A stretch of DNA of 64,000 nt from Taxillus chinensis (taxonomy: Eukaryota; Streptophyta; Magnoliopsida; Santalales; Loranthaceae): assembly GCA_023512835.1 (NCBI GenBank), contig CM042084.1, positions 43,385,609-43,449,608 on the forward strand. The letters run 5' to 3'. The notes under the pieces were generated by a model that was not told where the DNA came from, searched no databases, and saw only the letters and a list, made by a program, of their open reading frames with translations. This document shows positions 45,648 to 58,320 of the stretch, in pieces. A program made the position numbers and the translations under genes. Position 1 is the first letter of the stretch. Every line of letters begins with the position of its first letter.

Positions 45648-46210
45648 GCTATTTTATTAATAACTTCCCCGATACTTGTCGTAATCCAACAAAGTCAATT
45701 GAATTGATTAGATAACACCTTTATCTATCATTTCCAATTGGTTTGAGAATATTCCGGGTTGTATTCAATTAGTTATGATTTTTCAAAGTTGGCAACCAAA
45801 CCTTGTGCAAATTTGGGGGAGACAGCTAGTGCGCAGCGCACTATTTTGCCAATAACTTTCTCAATACTCATTGGATCTGAACAAAGTCAATTGCATTAGT
45901 TAGATAACATCTTTATCTATCATCTCCAATTGGTTTGAGAATATTCCGGGTTGTATTCAATTAGTTATGATTTTTCAAAGTTGGCAACCAAACCTTGTGC
46001 AAATTTGGGGGAGACAGCTAGTGCGCAGCGCACTATTTTGCCAATAACTTTCTCAATACTCATTGGATATGAACAAAGTCAATTGCATTAGTTAGATAAC
46101 ATCTTTATCTATCATCTCCAATTGGTTTGAAGGTAATCCGAGTTCTATGCAATTAACTATGAATTTTTGAATCAGACGGGCAGAATGCTCACTTTATCAT
46201 GTACCTCTGT
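45648..46210 (+). repeat. Three tandem 192-bp units in the LTR
   Basis: Units start near 45648, 45839 and 46031 (periods 191 and 192), each with CTATTTTxCCAATAACTT..., the GTCAATTGxATT segment and, in the first two, TTCCGGGTTGTATTCAATTAG. The third ends differently (GAAGGTAATCCGAGTT). The same set is at about 60647-61210. Confidence 0.85.
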
Positions 46211-46444
46211 GCGGTATTTCCTACTTTTCTCTTAAATGGATGATCCGTTTGGAGTGATTCCAATTTCAAGAGATAGATAACAGAATTTAGAGCAAAACAA
46301 GACCAATTTGGCCCTAATCCGAGCTCTGTGGAGAATGTTATGAATTTTTGAAGTTGCCCCAAAAATCTGCCAATTTTTCACGAATTTTGGTTCTTCATAT
46401 GCATGTTTGTCCCACATTGCCAGTTTTGCTTCTACTTCGCCCAA

Positions 46445-46454
46445 GTATATATAC
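46445..46454 (+). promoter_or_regulatory. First TATA-box candidate of the Gypsy LTR
   Basis: GTATATATAC followed by AAAGGCACTC. Kept in the 3' LTR at 61443-61452. Confidence 0.45.
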
Positions 46455-46516
46455 AAAGGCACTCTCCTTACACAGCAAGTGATAACAAGAGAGGCCTAAG
46501 GAAGCCCAAGTAGAGG

Positions 46517-46528
46517 CGCCACGTGGCG
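46517..46528 (+). promoter_or_regulatory. Palindromic G-box
   Basis: CGCCACGTGGCG is a perfect 12-bp palindrome with a CACGTG core, the site of plant bZIP/bHLH factors. It is kept in the 3' LTR near 61514. It lies 65 bases after the first TATA candidate and 1.3 kb before the second. Confidence 0.55.
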
Positions 46529-46555
46529 ACCGAGCCCACACACGGAAATTTTTGG

Positions 46556-47295
46556 GGAAACCCAAATCCAGGTCAAACTTGGTCAAATCCGGACTAAACC
46601 CAAATCCGGAGGTCAAACTTGGTCAAATCCGGACTAAACCCAAATCCGGCGGTCAAACTTGGTCAAATCCGGACTAAGCCCAGATCCGGTGGTCAAACTT
46701 GGTCAAATCCGGACTAAACCCAAATCCGGCGGTCAAACTTGGTCAATCCGGACTAAGCCCAAATCCGGGCTAAGCCCAAATCCGGTGGTCAAACTTGGTC
46801 AATCGATGCGGAGTAAGGACTTACAGATCCAGGACTAAGCCCAAATCCGGTGGTCAAACTTGGTCAACGATGCGGAGTAAGGACTTACAGATCCGGACTA
46901 AGCCCAATCCGGTGGTCAAACTTGGTCAACCGATGCGGAATAAGGACTTACGATGCGGACTAAGGCCACCGATCCGGTGGTCAAACCCGGTCAGGAGGCA
47001 AACTTGGTCAAGCGATGCGGAGTAAGGACTTACCGATCCGGACTAAGCCCGGTCCGGTGGTCAAACTTGGTCAACTGATGCGGAATAAGGACTTGCGATG
47101 TGGACTAAGGCCACGATCCGGAATAAGCGCAGATCCGGAGGTCAAACTTGGTCAAATCCGAGCTAAACCTATTGATGCGGAATAAGCTCATTAGTGCGGA
47201 ATAAGGACTTGTTAATACGGAATGAGGACCTATAGATGCGGAATAAGGCCACTGATCCGGAATAAGCCTAGATCCGGAGGTCAAACCTGGTCAAT
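46556..47295 (+). repeat. Short-repeat array: GGTCAAACTTGGTCAA / ATCCGGACTAAGCC / GATGCGGARTAAGGACTT
   Basis: About 20 tandem units of about 39-45 bases. The left part repeats GGTCAAACTTGGTCAAATCC and GGACTAAACCCAAATCC. From about 46800 the units also carry GATGCGGAGTAAGGACTTA, becoming GATGCGGAATAAGG near the right end. The 3' LTR has a slightly longer array (61556-62410) with different unit number, so units have been gained or lost since insertion or in assembly. The GCGGARTAAGGA part matches the array in the Copia LTRs. Confidence 0.88.
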
Positions 47296-47835
47296 AATTT
47301 TGAAAAACTCCAAAATAGCTCCTCTACAGTGCGGGGAGTGACTCCAAAGCATCGGGACTCCGAAAATTCTTTTTAAGTGCATTAAATGCCAGAGGTGTCT
47401 CGGAACCCTCTTTTTAAGCGTGGGAATTGAGGAGTCTCCAAATATTACATTCAAATGTCTCGGAACTCCATTTTTGAGCATAGGGACGGAAGACCTCTGT
47501 AATTAAATGTCATTTTCCTCGGGACATCACAGTTGACCCTGGGGATTGCATGACCATTAATTCCCAACGGCTCTAATACATCCGGAAATGCATTCCGCCC
47601 TTACCCACCAAAGCGTCCAGGTACAACAGAGGATTAAATAATCTCAAACGATTTATTTATTTTCGAACCTGGACTCCTTTTTCAAAGCACGGAAGCTGTG
47701 AATTATTGTAAATCGCTTGGGAACCGAGAATTCCATTTCCGAAGTCATTAATTCATTGGAACGATGTAGTTGACTCATGGGGACCGTAAGGCATCCAATA
47801 AATGCCGAGGCACGGGCTGTCTCCCCTGGGATTCC

Positions 47836-47844
47836 TATAAATAG
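47836..47844 (+). promoter_or_regulatory. Second TATA-box candidate of the Gypsy LTR
   Basis: TATAAATAG, a canonical box, followed about 35 bases on by CATCAATTATC, a typical plant start region. It is kept at 62951-62959. I take this as the main promoter because of its better match. Confidence 0.6.
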
Positions 47845-48961
47845 ATCGCCCCCAAGAGGCAAAGAGGGGCATCAATTATCAAGTATCGAGAGGAGGTTAT
47901 TCCGAGAGAGAGCTTTCGACTAAATTTCCAAGAGATAAAAACCAGAGGGAGAGAGAGAGTATCCTGGGAATCATAAAGAGAGATATACTCATTTTCTAAG
48001 GGAAAAACCACCCAGAATCACCGTTCGTCTTCACGGGGAGGAGGCGACATTGGAAAAATTCTTTTTCTAACCTTTGTGCTTTCAGGAAACTCTTTGAAGG
48101 CATTACTCGAAGGAAAAAGGGGCTCCCACCTGCATCATTTTCTTTCCTCCAGGTTCTCTACTTTTATTTTATTTTATCTTATTTTTTTTTCAGCTATTTG
48201 TTTTCAAACATAAAACCCAAAAGCTGCTCTTTTTCCTTTTTTTCCTCATCTCTCTAAAGTAGAAAAACGAAAATATAAAAAATAATAAAATGTAAAAAAA
48301 CAAAACTCAAATCTCTTCTAGAAAAATTTAAACAAGGCCGGGCGGTCATGAGGGTTGAGCCCTAGATGCTCACATCCTAGTCTACTTGGACCAATATCAA
48401 TTGTGGCGATATTTTCTTATTTGAATTCAAATTGCTTTTGTTTTCTTTTCTAAAAAAGGAAAATTACTTTTGTTTTCTTATAAAAATGCAATCTTGTCAC
48501 ACGGGCCTAGATCCCACATTCTTTTTCTAAAATTAGAATGTCCCTTTTTATTTACTTTATTAAAATCTTTTTCTTTGTTGTTTTAAGGCCTAGATCCTAA
48601 AATCTTTCTTTTTCTTAAAATTAAAAATACAAAAACTCTTTTCTAGAATAAATAATAGAGCAAGCAAACACCCATAGATCAAGACTAGGTACCAATTGTG
48701 GGCGTTGTGGGGGTGCAAGAATTTTTCTTCCTTCCCCACACGTAATCGACTCCCGAACCTAATTCTCTGGAACCGTAGACCTTTCTTTTTCTAGGTGCCC
48801 AATCACACCTTTAATTTGTTTGGTGGCGACTCTGTGTTTTTCTTTTCTTTAATGGTTTGTGCGAGCCTTGTGCAGGGATGACTCTAGGATCAATGGAATG
48901 AACTAGCATGGAGTCCTTTCACAAAAGCCGTCTGAGCCCGGTCAAAAACGGGTGATGACGG

Positions 48962-48975
48962 TGGCGACTCTGTGG
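48962..48975 (+). other. Primer-binding site (tRNA-Arg type)
   Basis: TGGCGACTCTGTGG. The first nine bases match the 3' end complement of plant tRNA-Arg as reported for Ogre elements. Confidence 0.6.
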
Positions 48976-49564
48976 GGCTTTGTGTGAGTCTAGCCATGGT
49001 CTCAATTTTTGGAATTTTTGCTTGCTTGTTTCTTTTTTTTTTATTTTCTTTTATTCTATAATTGTTTTAACTATGCATACATGCTTCTCTCTCTTTCTCT
49101 AACCCTATACCCGGTTTTCTCTAACACAACAGGATTAGAAGAGGCTAGTAAAGGTTTGCCCACGTGGACTTGGTTGTGCTTGTCTACGTGGAATACCCGA
49201 AATGTCTCACTCAGGCAGTGGTCCTTTCTTGTTAATGCCCCAAGAGGTACAAGAAGGACCCCCTCCGTTAATGCCCTTTGGGGTACGGGGGCTCCCTCTT
49301 AGTTCTTGTTAATGCCCTCGTGGTACAAGGCTAAGTAGGGAATGCTTGGGAACCAATGAATAAGATAGGCAGATTTAGAAGCCCATCAAGGGCATGACCT
49401 TCATGTGTTTGAGCCTTGTTATGACATTTGTGTACTTGCCTTGCTTGAACTTCGTATATATTGTCCATGTACTAACCCCTTGTATATATTATCAATTATT
49501 GTCTACTAACCCTTCATTCTCATTCATTGCATATCATAGCATTGCACACATTCATTTAGGAAAC

Positions 49565-51088
49565 ATGGCAAGCTTTGATCGTCTTCTAACCGACAAGGTG
49601 GACAAAGAAAACATTCAAGAGGTCGCTCTCGCATCAAGGATAATCCAAAGGGACTTGGGAAATTTTTCTCAAGAGGAGCCACGAAGGTCCGAGACATACA
49701 CATTAAGCTCCCAAAGAATCATGCTCCTGAACTCACATCTATATGGAGGAGGTGGTCTTCAAGGAGTCAAGCCGTATACATCAAGCACTTTGGGGATATG
49801 TTACATCTAACTCAACTACCAATAGATGAGAACATGATCATTGCGACGATGAACTTCCGGGATCCAAGGCGAAGGTGCTTGTTTTAATGGCGTGGATTTG
49901 GTCCCAACTATTGAAGAATACAAAAGGCTTCTTGATCAAGAAGTTGATCAAAAGAAGGCAATCTTCAACTATGATCCTCGAAAATCATGTCGGCGTACTT
50001 TGGCTTGTCTCCTAGATATACAAGCTAAAGAAGTTCCTCCAATCATTCAAAATGATGGGAAGCATGAAGTTGTTCCATGGGAGTTCTTCAAGAGGATGAT
50101 GCAACATTCAACTCAAGAGGAGACCCATATACTTTTCACTTGTTCTTTCTATAGTCTGCTCATTTTCCCTCGAAATCCAAACTTCATTGACGGGGAAGTC
50201 CTGGAACTTGTCCTGCAATTGATAAAGGGAAATGATCCTGTTCCTGCCATCTTAGCTGAAACCATTAGGTCCTTATCCTACATCCGGGTAAGAGGCCGAG
50301 GACAATTCGAGAGGTTGTCTTCCTCTCCTATGCACATGGTTGAAGAGTCACTTCCCATGCATCTTTCCACGCTTCAAGGAAGTGTATGCGCTACTTTCTA
50401 ACCTTGATAGATATTCTAAACAAGTGGGTGGCGGCTACCCAATGACAAGGAAGGTTGGATGCACAAGTTCCATACACTAGGAGATGAGGATATCATTTGG
50501 AGGGCCCCCTGGATGCATAGATCAAGCATCTTATATAGCTGCGGCGGCTATAATTGGGTCCCACTAATTGGCCCTTGGGGAAGCACCGCATACGCACCAT
50601 TACGGGTGGGAAGACAACTTGAGGGGCGTCAAATCGTCCCGGTCTTACATGGAATGGAATCCTGTGATAGAGAATATGGAGCTCCTGGGGCAAAGCGGGC
50701 AATCTTTGAGATGCACGAGCTTGGGCCACCCCTCGACGAATCAAGGCCAACCTACATGCTACTCTGTCTTATCGAATACAAGGCATGGAAAGAGAAGTTA
50801 TTCCCTCTCCCCAACACAGGCGAGGACACTGCAGCTGAAGAGGTGGCCTCTAATGAAGAACCTGTGGTTGTCCTAGATACAACTACATCCTTGTTACAAG
50901 AGAACGCCGTTTCTGACAAACGATGCAAGAACGGGGGGAGCTATACGAGAAGATGGTGGAGCGGTTGGAAGCAGCTAAGATGCGAAAGAGTCATGCAAGG
51001 AAGCAATCATTGGCAAGGGGGATGGTCATCAACGAGGCTTGAACAGGAGAATGAAAGACTAAGGAACCTCCGAAGAAGACGATGCTAG
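49565..51088 (+). pseudogene. TAT/Ogre ORF1 (extra ORF before gag), broken
   Basis: ATG 49565 (MASFDRLLTDKVDKENIQEV). After a slip near 49790, FNGVDLVPTIEEYKRLLDQ follows at about 49880. After stops at 50399-50420, WRAPWMHRSSILYSCGGYNW, LIGPWGSTAYAPLRVGRQLEG and IVPVLHGM follow (about 50500-50660), and a Lys/Glu/Arg-rich end (QENERLRNLRRRRC) closes at 51088. These blocks match the extra N-terminal protein of Ogre-type TAT elements, whose role is unknown. Two or three frame breaks. Confidence 0.75.
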
Positions 51089-51367
51089 GAGATAATCAAA
51101 GCTTGTCCTAGAACATGTAGTTTTAAGGATTTCATGTCATTTTTCTTGTTTTAAATTCGGTTTGTTGTTTGTACCCTTTGAAGTTAAGTTTGGTTTCCAA
51201 CTTAATAAAGTTTGTGTCTTTGCATCTCATGCATATCATGCACTCATACTTAAAAAGTGAGAACCAAAATAAACTTTCCAGATTCTCCAGGGTTTGCTAG
51301 AGGATTTTCGGCGAAATTGGGCACTCATACAACTTAAGGTCTTCCGGCCACCGGTCATCTCCTCCAA

Positions 51368-53515
51368 TGGCGAGAACATACGAGGATAGACTTGCTGGTC
51401 TTGAGCAAGCTCAAGAAGAGATCGGGGGAAGCATGCTCCAAGTGCGGGCCCGGTTGAAGACTATGATGGACATGCTAGCCAAGGCGACTTCGGAGAGAGA
51501 AGCTAGCCCAAGCTACGGGGGCCATTAATCAGGAGCAAGAGCAAGCTCCACATGCTTCACGAGCCTATGCTCCGGCAAACATGGTTCCTGGGGCATCACA
51601 TCAAGTCCCACCTACACCACTGCTATGGGGGCGGCAACCCCAAATATCATGGAGGCTGTGGAATCCCTCACTCAACCATCCGATTGGAAATCCATCGAGG
51701 CCCGACTAAAAGGCTGGGGAGGGGTGAAAACATATGGGGGGGACCGATCCTCATGATTTATGCTTGGTGCCAGGCATAGTACTTCCTTCCAAGTTCAAGA
51801 TGCCCGATTTTGAAAAGTTCAATGGTACTCGGTGTCCTAGAACACATGTGACCATGTCTTGCCGCAAGATGGCGACCCATGCGGATAATGGAAAACTCTT
51901 AATGCATTGCTTCCAGGAGAGCCTAACCGGCGGTCCACTACGATGGTACATCCAACTTGAAGGTAGCCGTATCGAACATGGAGTGAGCTCGCCACGGCAT
52001 TCTTAGCTCAATACAAGCATGTCACCGAGCGGCGTTAGATCGGTTGGCCCTACGGTCATTTGAAAAAGGAAGTAATGAAAGCTTCAAAGTTTATGCCCGA
52101 CGATGGAGAGAGCGGCAATGGATGTTCAGCCTCCACTCACCGAAAGAGAACTCACTACCCTCTTCATCAACACCATGAAGGGGGTTTACTACAAAAAACT
52201 AATTGGGAATGTTTCAAGTAGCCTCGCGGATCTGGTCGCCTCGGGAGAACAAATCGAAGGTGGCATAAGGGAAGGAAAACTCGGGGGAAGCAAGTATGAA
52301 GCTTCTAGAAAGCCCTCTTCCTCCAATCGAAAGAAAGAAGGAGAATCCCGAGCGGTATGGCAACCCAAGGCGACTATAACAGCGCCGGGTCACAACAACC
52401 CCAACAATCAACTACACCTGGGTGTTATGGAGGAACCGACGGTGTCCTACATTGCTCAAGCCCCGAACCCACAATATCGGCCTCAGGGCGGGAACTTTTA
52501 CTCAACTAACCAATCACGATCGAGCAATCAAAACGGCCATGGCGAAGCAAAAAAAACGGGAAAGGAGAAATTCGATCCAATTCCTATCACATACACGGAG
52601 GCGTACACCAGGACTATTGGCGGCAGGACTTGTCGGTCCGGTGCCCCTAAAAAAGTTAAGCCCTCCATATCCGATTGGTACAAAGCGATACCGATTGCGC
52701 ATACCATGGAGGTGGAATTGGACATGACACGAAGGTTGTTTTGCCCTAAAAAGGAAGATACAACATTTAAGAGATCTTTGGATGGTTGGACTTCTCTAAA
52801 ATGACTGGCACTCCCAATGTGGGTACCAACCCTCTTCCGGAACACTCAGGCAATGTTGCCCATGTAATAGCCGAATATGGAAATTCTCCTAGACAAGGAT
52901 TCCACAATCAAGACGGACAAGTATCAATTATTCATGACCCTACACAAGAATGGATTCATAGTGACCAAGGATGTGGCCGATGCTAATAGGGGCAACAAGC
53001 GGAGGAAGCGATGCCTCTATCACAAGACAACTTATGGACACGACTTAGAGGAATGTGAAGAATTTCAAGAAGCGGTCCAAGAATTGCTAAACTCTAAGAG
53101 ACTAGAAATTTCAAAGCTGGAGGTATATCGTGAGGTCCGTATGACCTCCACCGATAGGTCACGGTGGCACCCAAGCCTGGGGCACCGAAACCCCTAATTA
53201 TCCAGGTACACGGAGAAGCCGAAGGCGACTCATTGATCCGAAAGGTCAAAACCCTTACTATTCGGGAGCCGTCGCCTTTCCCATACAAAGATGATAAAGC
53301 GGTCCCTTGGACCTATCACCTGCAAGTCTGTCATTGCGGGGGTTCCTATAGAAGAGAGAAGACAAGAAGTGGTCGTTCATACACACCGCAAGAAATCAAC
53401 AAAGCTGATAAAGGCAAAGCCGTAGAGCAAGATATCATTCCAAAACCGATATCGGCTAACAAAAATACCTCTATCTCGAGAGAAGGAGGTAAGCGAGTTT
53501 TCGAAGGCGATTAAA
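51368..53515 (+). pseudogene. Gypsy gag, broken
   Basis: Starts MARTYEDRLAGLEQAQEEIG with a coiled-coil-like helix. After slips, CLVPGIVLPSKFKMPDFEKFNGT and HCFQESLTGGPLRWYIQLE (about 51770-51960) give the gag core, and ERELTTLFINTMKGVYYKKLIGN (about 52147) its C-terminal half. A later frame has KRCLYHKTTYGHDLEEC (about 53008), a knuckle-like element. Several frame changes (about 51530, 51770, 52000, 52800). Confidence 0.8.
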
Positions 53516-53542
53516 CAGAGTGAATACAACATCATTGATCAA

Positions 53543-54510
53543 TTGAGTCGGCGGCCGGCTCGCATCTCATTGTTATCTTTGCTTATGGATTCTACTCCAC
53601 ACCGGGAAACCCTTATGAAGGTCTTGAGCAAAGCTTACGTTCCTCCATCCATTTCCGTGGAGAACTTAGATGGGATTACAAATAATATCGTGGCGAGTAA
53701 CTTTCTCGGCTTCGGCGAAGAAGAGCTCCCTCAAGAAGGTGTTGGGCACATCAAGGCTTTGCATATTTCGTTAAATGCAAGGATCATATTATCTCACGTG
53801 TCTTGATTGATAATGGATCCTCTCGAAACATTATGCCGGCTCCCATTCTAAGGCAACTACCAATGGATCCGTCTTACATCCGCCCCACCAACATGATTGT
53901 CAGGGCTTTCGATGGGGAAAAGCGAGAAGTAGTGGGAACCCTAGATATACCACTACAAATCGGTCCAAGCACTTTCACCTGTGGAGTTCCAAGTCATGGA
54001 TATCGCTCCTTACTATAGTTGCTTCTTGGGAAGGCCATGGATTCATGCGGCAAGGGCAATCCCCTCAACCCTTCATCAAAAGGTTAAATTCATTGTAGAC
54101 GGAAAACTCATATGCGTGTCCAGGAGAAACAGAAATCCTTGTCACCAAACCTCTCTCTGTCCCCTACATCGAAAGCAATGAAGATATCCCCAGAATGTTC
54201 CTTCCGCTCATTCGAGGTCGTCAATGCAACCTACCTTCCAAACCCTACAACGATCAGGACGATGGGACACAATTACCAAAGGCATCGAAGATGGTAGCGT
54301 CGATCATGTTGAAGCCGGGCCACAAAGTAGGAAAAGGATTGGGCTTGCAAGGACAAGGGATCAAAGAACCTATTACCATTCGAAGCACAATTGGAAGATT
54401 TGGGCTAGGCTACAAGCCCACCGAAGGTGACAGGCAATTAGAGACCTCAAGAAGAAGGGATAGCCGGTGGCTAAGCTGGAGAAAAGAGCTTTCCAAGAAC
54501 AGAAGATGAT
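53543..54510 (+). pseudogene. Gypsy aspartic protease with G-patch-like tail
   Basis: The protease active site is LIDNGSSRNIMP at about 53803 (catalytic Asp present, in the DNGS form usual in TAT elements), followed by IVRAFDGEKREVVGTLDIPLQIGPSTF. A slip near 53985 leads to FLGRPWIHAARAIPSTLHQKVKFIVDG. At 54300-54420 a Gly-rich block (MLKPGHKVGKGLGLQGQGI, then RFGLGYKPT) resembles a G-patch, a nucleic-acid-binding motif known in this place in some plant TAT elements and in some retroviral proteases. Confidence 0.8.
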
Positions 54511-55099
54511 TTTTCCACCGCTCGGAGCTACATTCAGGAGCGCGGGATTCATAAACCAGGAGGGAAGAGACAGTGGCGCTATAGGGGATGACAATGAAGA
54601 GGTGAAGCGGGTTCGGGTTTGCCAAGGAGACCCGAGACAACAACTGGACAAGCGGGAAAAGCTTGGACCTCCCTATCATGTAAACGGTTCAAGGAACCTC
54701 TTTGGGACATTTTCAATGTTTTCTCTTTGTTGTTTTTTAATTTTGAGTTTCTTTGTAAACTTATTTTTGAAAGTTTGAATAAAATGAAACTTTTTCAAAA
54801 ACATCCTCTTGCATTTCATAGCATGTGCATTATCATATATGGTTAAGTAAGTCGGACTTTTTCAAACAGGTATGATAAATTCAAAGATATGGTAAGAAAA
54901 GAGGAAACGAGTTGCTTAAGACTTGACCATAATCCAAACCGGGAACAGTCGATTATGCGAGATAGAGGAAGGCTGGAGCAGTAGAAGATCCCGAGCTACC
55001 AAGAAGACATCCAGCTCCTGCTAGAAAAAGAAGACCAGCACACTATCCCTAGTGAAGACCCAGTCCACGATCGTGAACTTGGAACGACCAGCCAAAAGA

Positions 55100-57010
55100 A
55101 TTGAGATTGGGGTCTTTAATCCCCAACAATATCAAACATCGGCTACTTGATCTTCTCAAGTCCTATATTGATGTGTTCGCCTGGTCCTACAAAGATATGC
55201 CGGGATTGGATATAGATATAGTGCAACACCGGTTGCCCTTGAGACCCAGTGTAAGCTTGTCCAGCAAAAGCTAAGGAGGATGAGACCGGAGATGATACTA
55301 AAGATCAAGGAAGAAGTCAAAAAGCAATGGGATGCAGGGTTCCTTAGTGTGGCCCACTATCCAGAATGGGTGGCCAATATCGTACCGGTTCCAAAGAAAG
55401 GGGGGAAGGTCCGTATGTGTGTAGACTATCGCGACCTCAATAGGGCTAGTCCAAAAGATAACTTCCCACTGCCTCACATTGACACTTTGGTAGACAACAC
55501 GGCAAGACATACTATGTTTTCCTTCATGGATGGATTCTCCTGGCTATAACCAAATTCGGATGGATCCTGAACACAAGGAAAAGACTACATTCATCACTAT
55601 ATGGGGCACCTTTTGCTACAATGTCATGCCTTTCGGACTCAAAAATGCTTGGGCAACTTATCAAAGAGCCATGGTAACACCTGTTCCATGACATGATGCA
55701 CAAAGAAGTAGAGGTCTATGTTGATGATATGATCGCCAAATCAAAAGGAGACAAGGACCATGTCGAAGTGTTGCGTAAGCTCTTCGACGGACTACGAAGA
55801 TATCAATTGAAGTTAAATCCGGCCAAATGTACCTTTGGGGCTACATCAGGCAAGCTATTGGGATTCATCGTCGGTCAACGGGGAATTGAAATTGATCCTG
55901 ATAAAGTCCGGGCCATCCAAGATATGCCTGTGCCAAAAACTATCAAGGAAGTTAGAGGATTCCTCGGAAGACTCAACTACATCGCTCGGTTCATTTCACA
56001 ACTCACTATGACTTGTGAACCCGTCTTCAAGGTCTTTGCGCAAGAATAGCCCCGAAGTGTGGAACAAAGAATGTCGGGGAGGCCTTTGATACAATTAAGC
56101 GATATTTGATGAACCCTCCAATTTTGGTTCCCCCGATGTCCTGGTCAACCTCTAATTTTGTACTTAACGTCCGAGAAACCTCGATGGGTTGTGTCTTGGG
56201 ACAACATGATGCCTCGGGGAAGAAAGAGCAAATCATTTACTATCGAGGCAAGAAGTTTACACCTTGTGAGGAAAAGTACACTCCTCCTGGAAAAGACTTG
56301 TTGTGCCCTCACTTGGACAACACGAAGGTTAAGACAGTATACACTCTACCATACCACATGGCTCATCTCTAGACATGACCCGCTCAAATACCTATTGGAA
56401 AAGCCATCCATGACGGGAAGAATTGCTAAGTGGCAGCTACTCTTAGCGAGAATATGACATTGTCTATGTGCCTCAAAAGGCCATCAAAGGAAGTGCCATA
56501 GCCGATTATCTAGCGGATCGAGCCTTGGAAGATTATGAGCCGGCAATCTCGATTTCCCGGATGAATTCATCAACACCATCCAAGAAAATGAAGAGTCGGA
56601 CACATGGACTCTGTGGTTTGATGGAGCATCAAGCTTATCAAGGTCATGGCATCGGGGCAGTCCTAATTTCCCCATCCAGGAGTACATTTTCCGATGGCCG
56701 CCAAGTTGACATTCCCTTGCACAAACAATATAGCGAGAATATGAAGCTTGTGTAATGGGCCTCCAAGAGGCATTGAGTAAAGGAATCGAGAAAGTTACAA
56801 GTATTCGGTGATTCGGCACTAGTCATTTATCAAGTTAGAAAGGAATGGGAAACTCGAAATCACAAGTTGATTCCTTACCGACAAATGATTTGTGAAATGG
56901 CTAACCTATTTGATGAAATCACATTTGAACACATGTCAAGAGAGCATAATCGAATTCCCGATGCTTTAGCAACTCTAGCCTCCCTCCTTCGATTGGACCT
57001 GTGCTTCGAA
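55100..57010 (+). pseudogene. Gypsy reverse transcriptase, RNase H and archaeal-type RNase H
   Basis: RT: WDAGFLSVAHYPEWVANIVPVPKK, MCVDYRDLNRASPKDNFPLP (55280-55549), a broken middle, then VEVYVDDMIAKSKGDKDHVE with the catalytic YVDD (about 55720) and GFLGRLNYIARFISQL to 56049. RNase H: SNFVLNVRETSMGCVLGQHD (about 56150). The second, archaeal-type RNase H: LWFDGASS-like start near 56607, EYEACVMGLQEALSKGIEKV (about 56735), then EHMSREHNRIPDALATLASL (about 56937). At least six frame changes. Confidence 0.85.
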
Positions 57011-57179
57011 ATACCATGCTTTGACATCAATGTGAACAAGGAACCCATTTACAACATGGTAACCAATGTTGACACCGACAACAAGCCTTGGTATCAAGAT
57101 ATCAAACGATACCTGTCCCAGACTCATATCCAGGTAGGGGCCTCGAAGCGAGAAAAAAGAAACATCCGACGAGCAAGCA

Positions 57180-58320
57180 TCAATTACTTCCTCGACGGTT
57201 CAATCTTATCTAGGACGCAACCATAACCAAGTTTCTTTGCGGTGCTTAGACAAAGATGAGGCAGCTCGGGTCACCAATGAGGTTCACAACGGCGATGCGG
57301 ATCTCATGCAAATGGGCATACACTAACTAGGCGGATCATGAGGATGGGCTACTATTGGGTTACTATGGAAAAGGACCGCATCGAGCATGTGCGTAAATGT
57401 CTTAAATGCCAGGTTTATGGGGATCGCATTCAAGCACCCCCATCCAAGTTACACGTGCTTACATCTCCGTGGCCATTTGCATTGTGGGGCATGGACGTCA
57501 TTGGGCCCATATTTCCAAAAGCCTCCAATGGACATAGATTCATTCTTGTAGCCATCGACTATTTCACTAAGTGGGTCGAGGCAGCCTCCTACGTCCAAGT
57601 CACTCGATCGGTAATCACTAAGTTTGTCCGCAACAACATCGTATGCCGCTATGGGCTCCCAGAGCACATTATAACGAGATAATCTTGCCAATCCGAATAG
57701 CCGGATGATGGACAATTTGTGTGAACAGTTCAAAATCCGACATCGCAACTCTACACCTTACCGTCCTCAAATGAACGGAGCGGTAGAAGCGGCAAACAAG
57801 AATATCAAGAACATTATCCGAAAAATGACCGAGACGTACAAAGATTGGAGCGAGAAACTCCCATATGCACTACATGCCTATAGAACCACAATCCAGGACT
57901 TCAACCGGGGCAACGCCATTTTCCTTAGTTTATGGCATGGAGGTGTTTTACCGGTGGAAGTAGAAATCCCATCTCCGAGGGTGCTCATGGATACCAAGCT
58001 AGATGAAGCCGAATGGGTTAAGAACCGTTTCGAGCAGTTGAACCTAATTGACGGGAAACGATTCACAACGGTTTGCCGAGGTCAGCTTTATCAAAAGAGA
58101 ATGATGGCTAGCTTGAACAAAAAGGTGCGACCAAGAGCATTTCAAGAAGGAGACCTGGTCTGAAAAGATACTACCAATACGACATGATCACGAGGCAAAT
58201 GGACTCCAAATTATGAGGGGCCGTATGTTGTAAAAAGAGCATTCTCGGGTGGTGCACTCGTCCTCACCAAAATGGATGGAGACGAACTCCCGAACCACAT
58301 GTGATGATCTTGTAAAGAAA
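57180..58320 (+). pseudogene. Gypsy integrase, broken
   Basis: HHCC part with VHNG near 57281 and CLKCQVYGDRIQAPP (about 57399). The core has WGMDVIGPIFP with the first Asp (about 57486) and IDYFTKWVEAASY. One extra base before TDN of the second Asp (57677) shifts the frame. The third catalytic residue is in QMNGAVEAANKNIKNI (about 57768). The C-terminus continues through WVKNRFEQLNLIDGKR to GPYVVKRAFSGGALVLTKMDG at about 58280. No chromodomain, as in TAT elements. Confidence 0.85.

Larger units (their letters stand above)
45478..48960 (+). repeat. 5' LTR of the TAT/Ogre-like element
   Basis: Matches 60475-64000 over its whole length. Its first bases read CAT where the 3' copy has TGT (…TGCACCCTATTTTGACC follows in both), so the terminal TG was lost or replaced at the junction with the GC-rich relic. 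It contains three tandem 192-bp units, two TATA-box candidates, a long short-repeat array and T-rich 3' sequence. A first TGGCGACTCTGTG at 48822 is also present in the 3' LTR, so the primer site is the second one at 48962. Confidence 0.9.
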
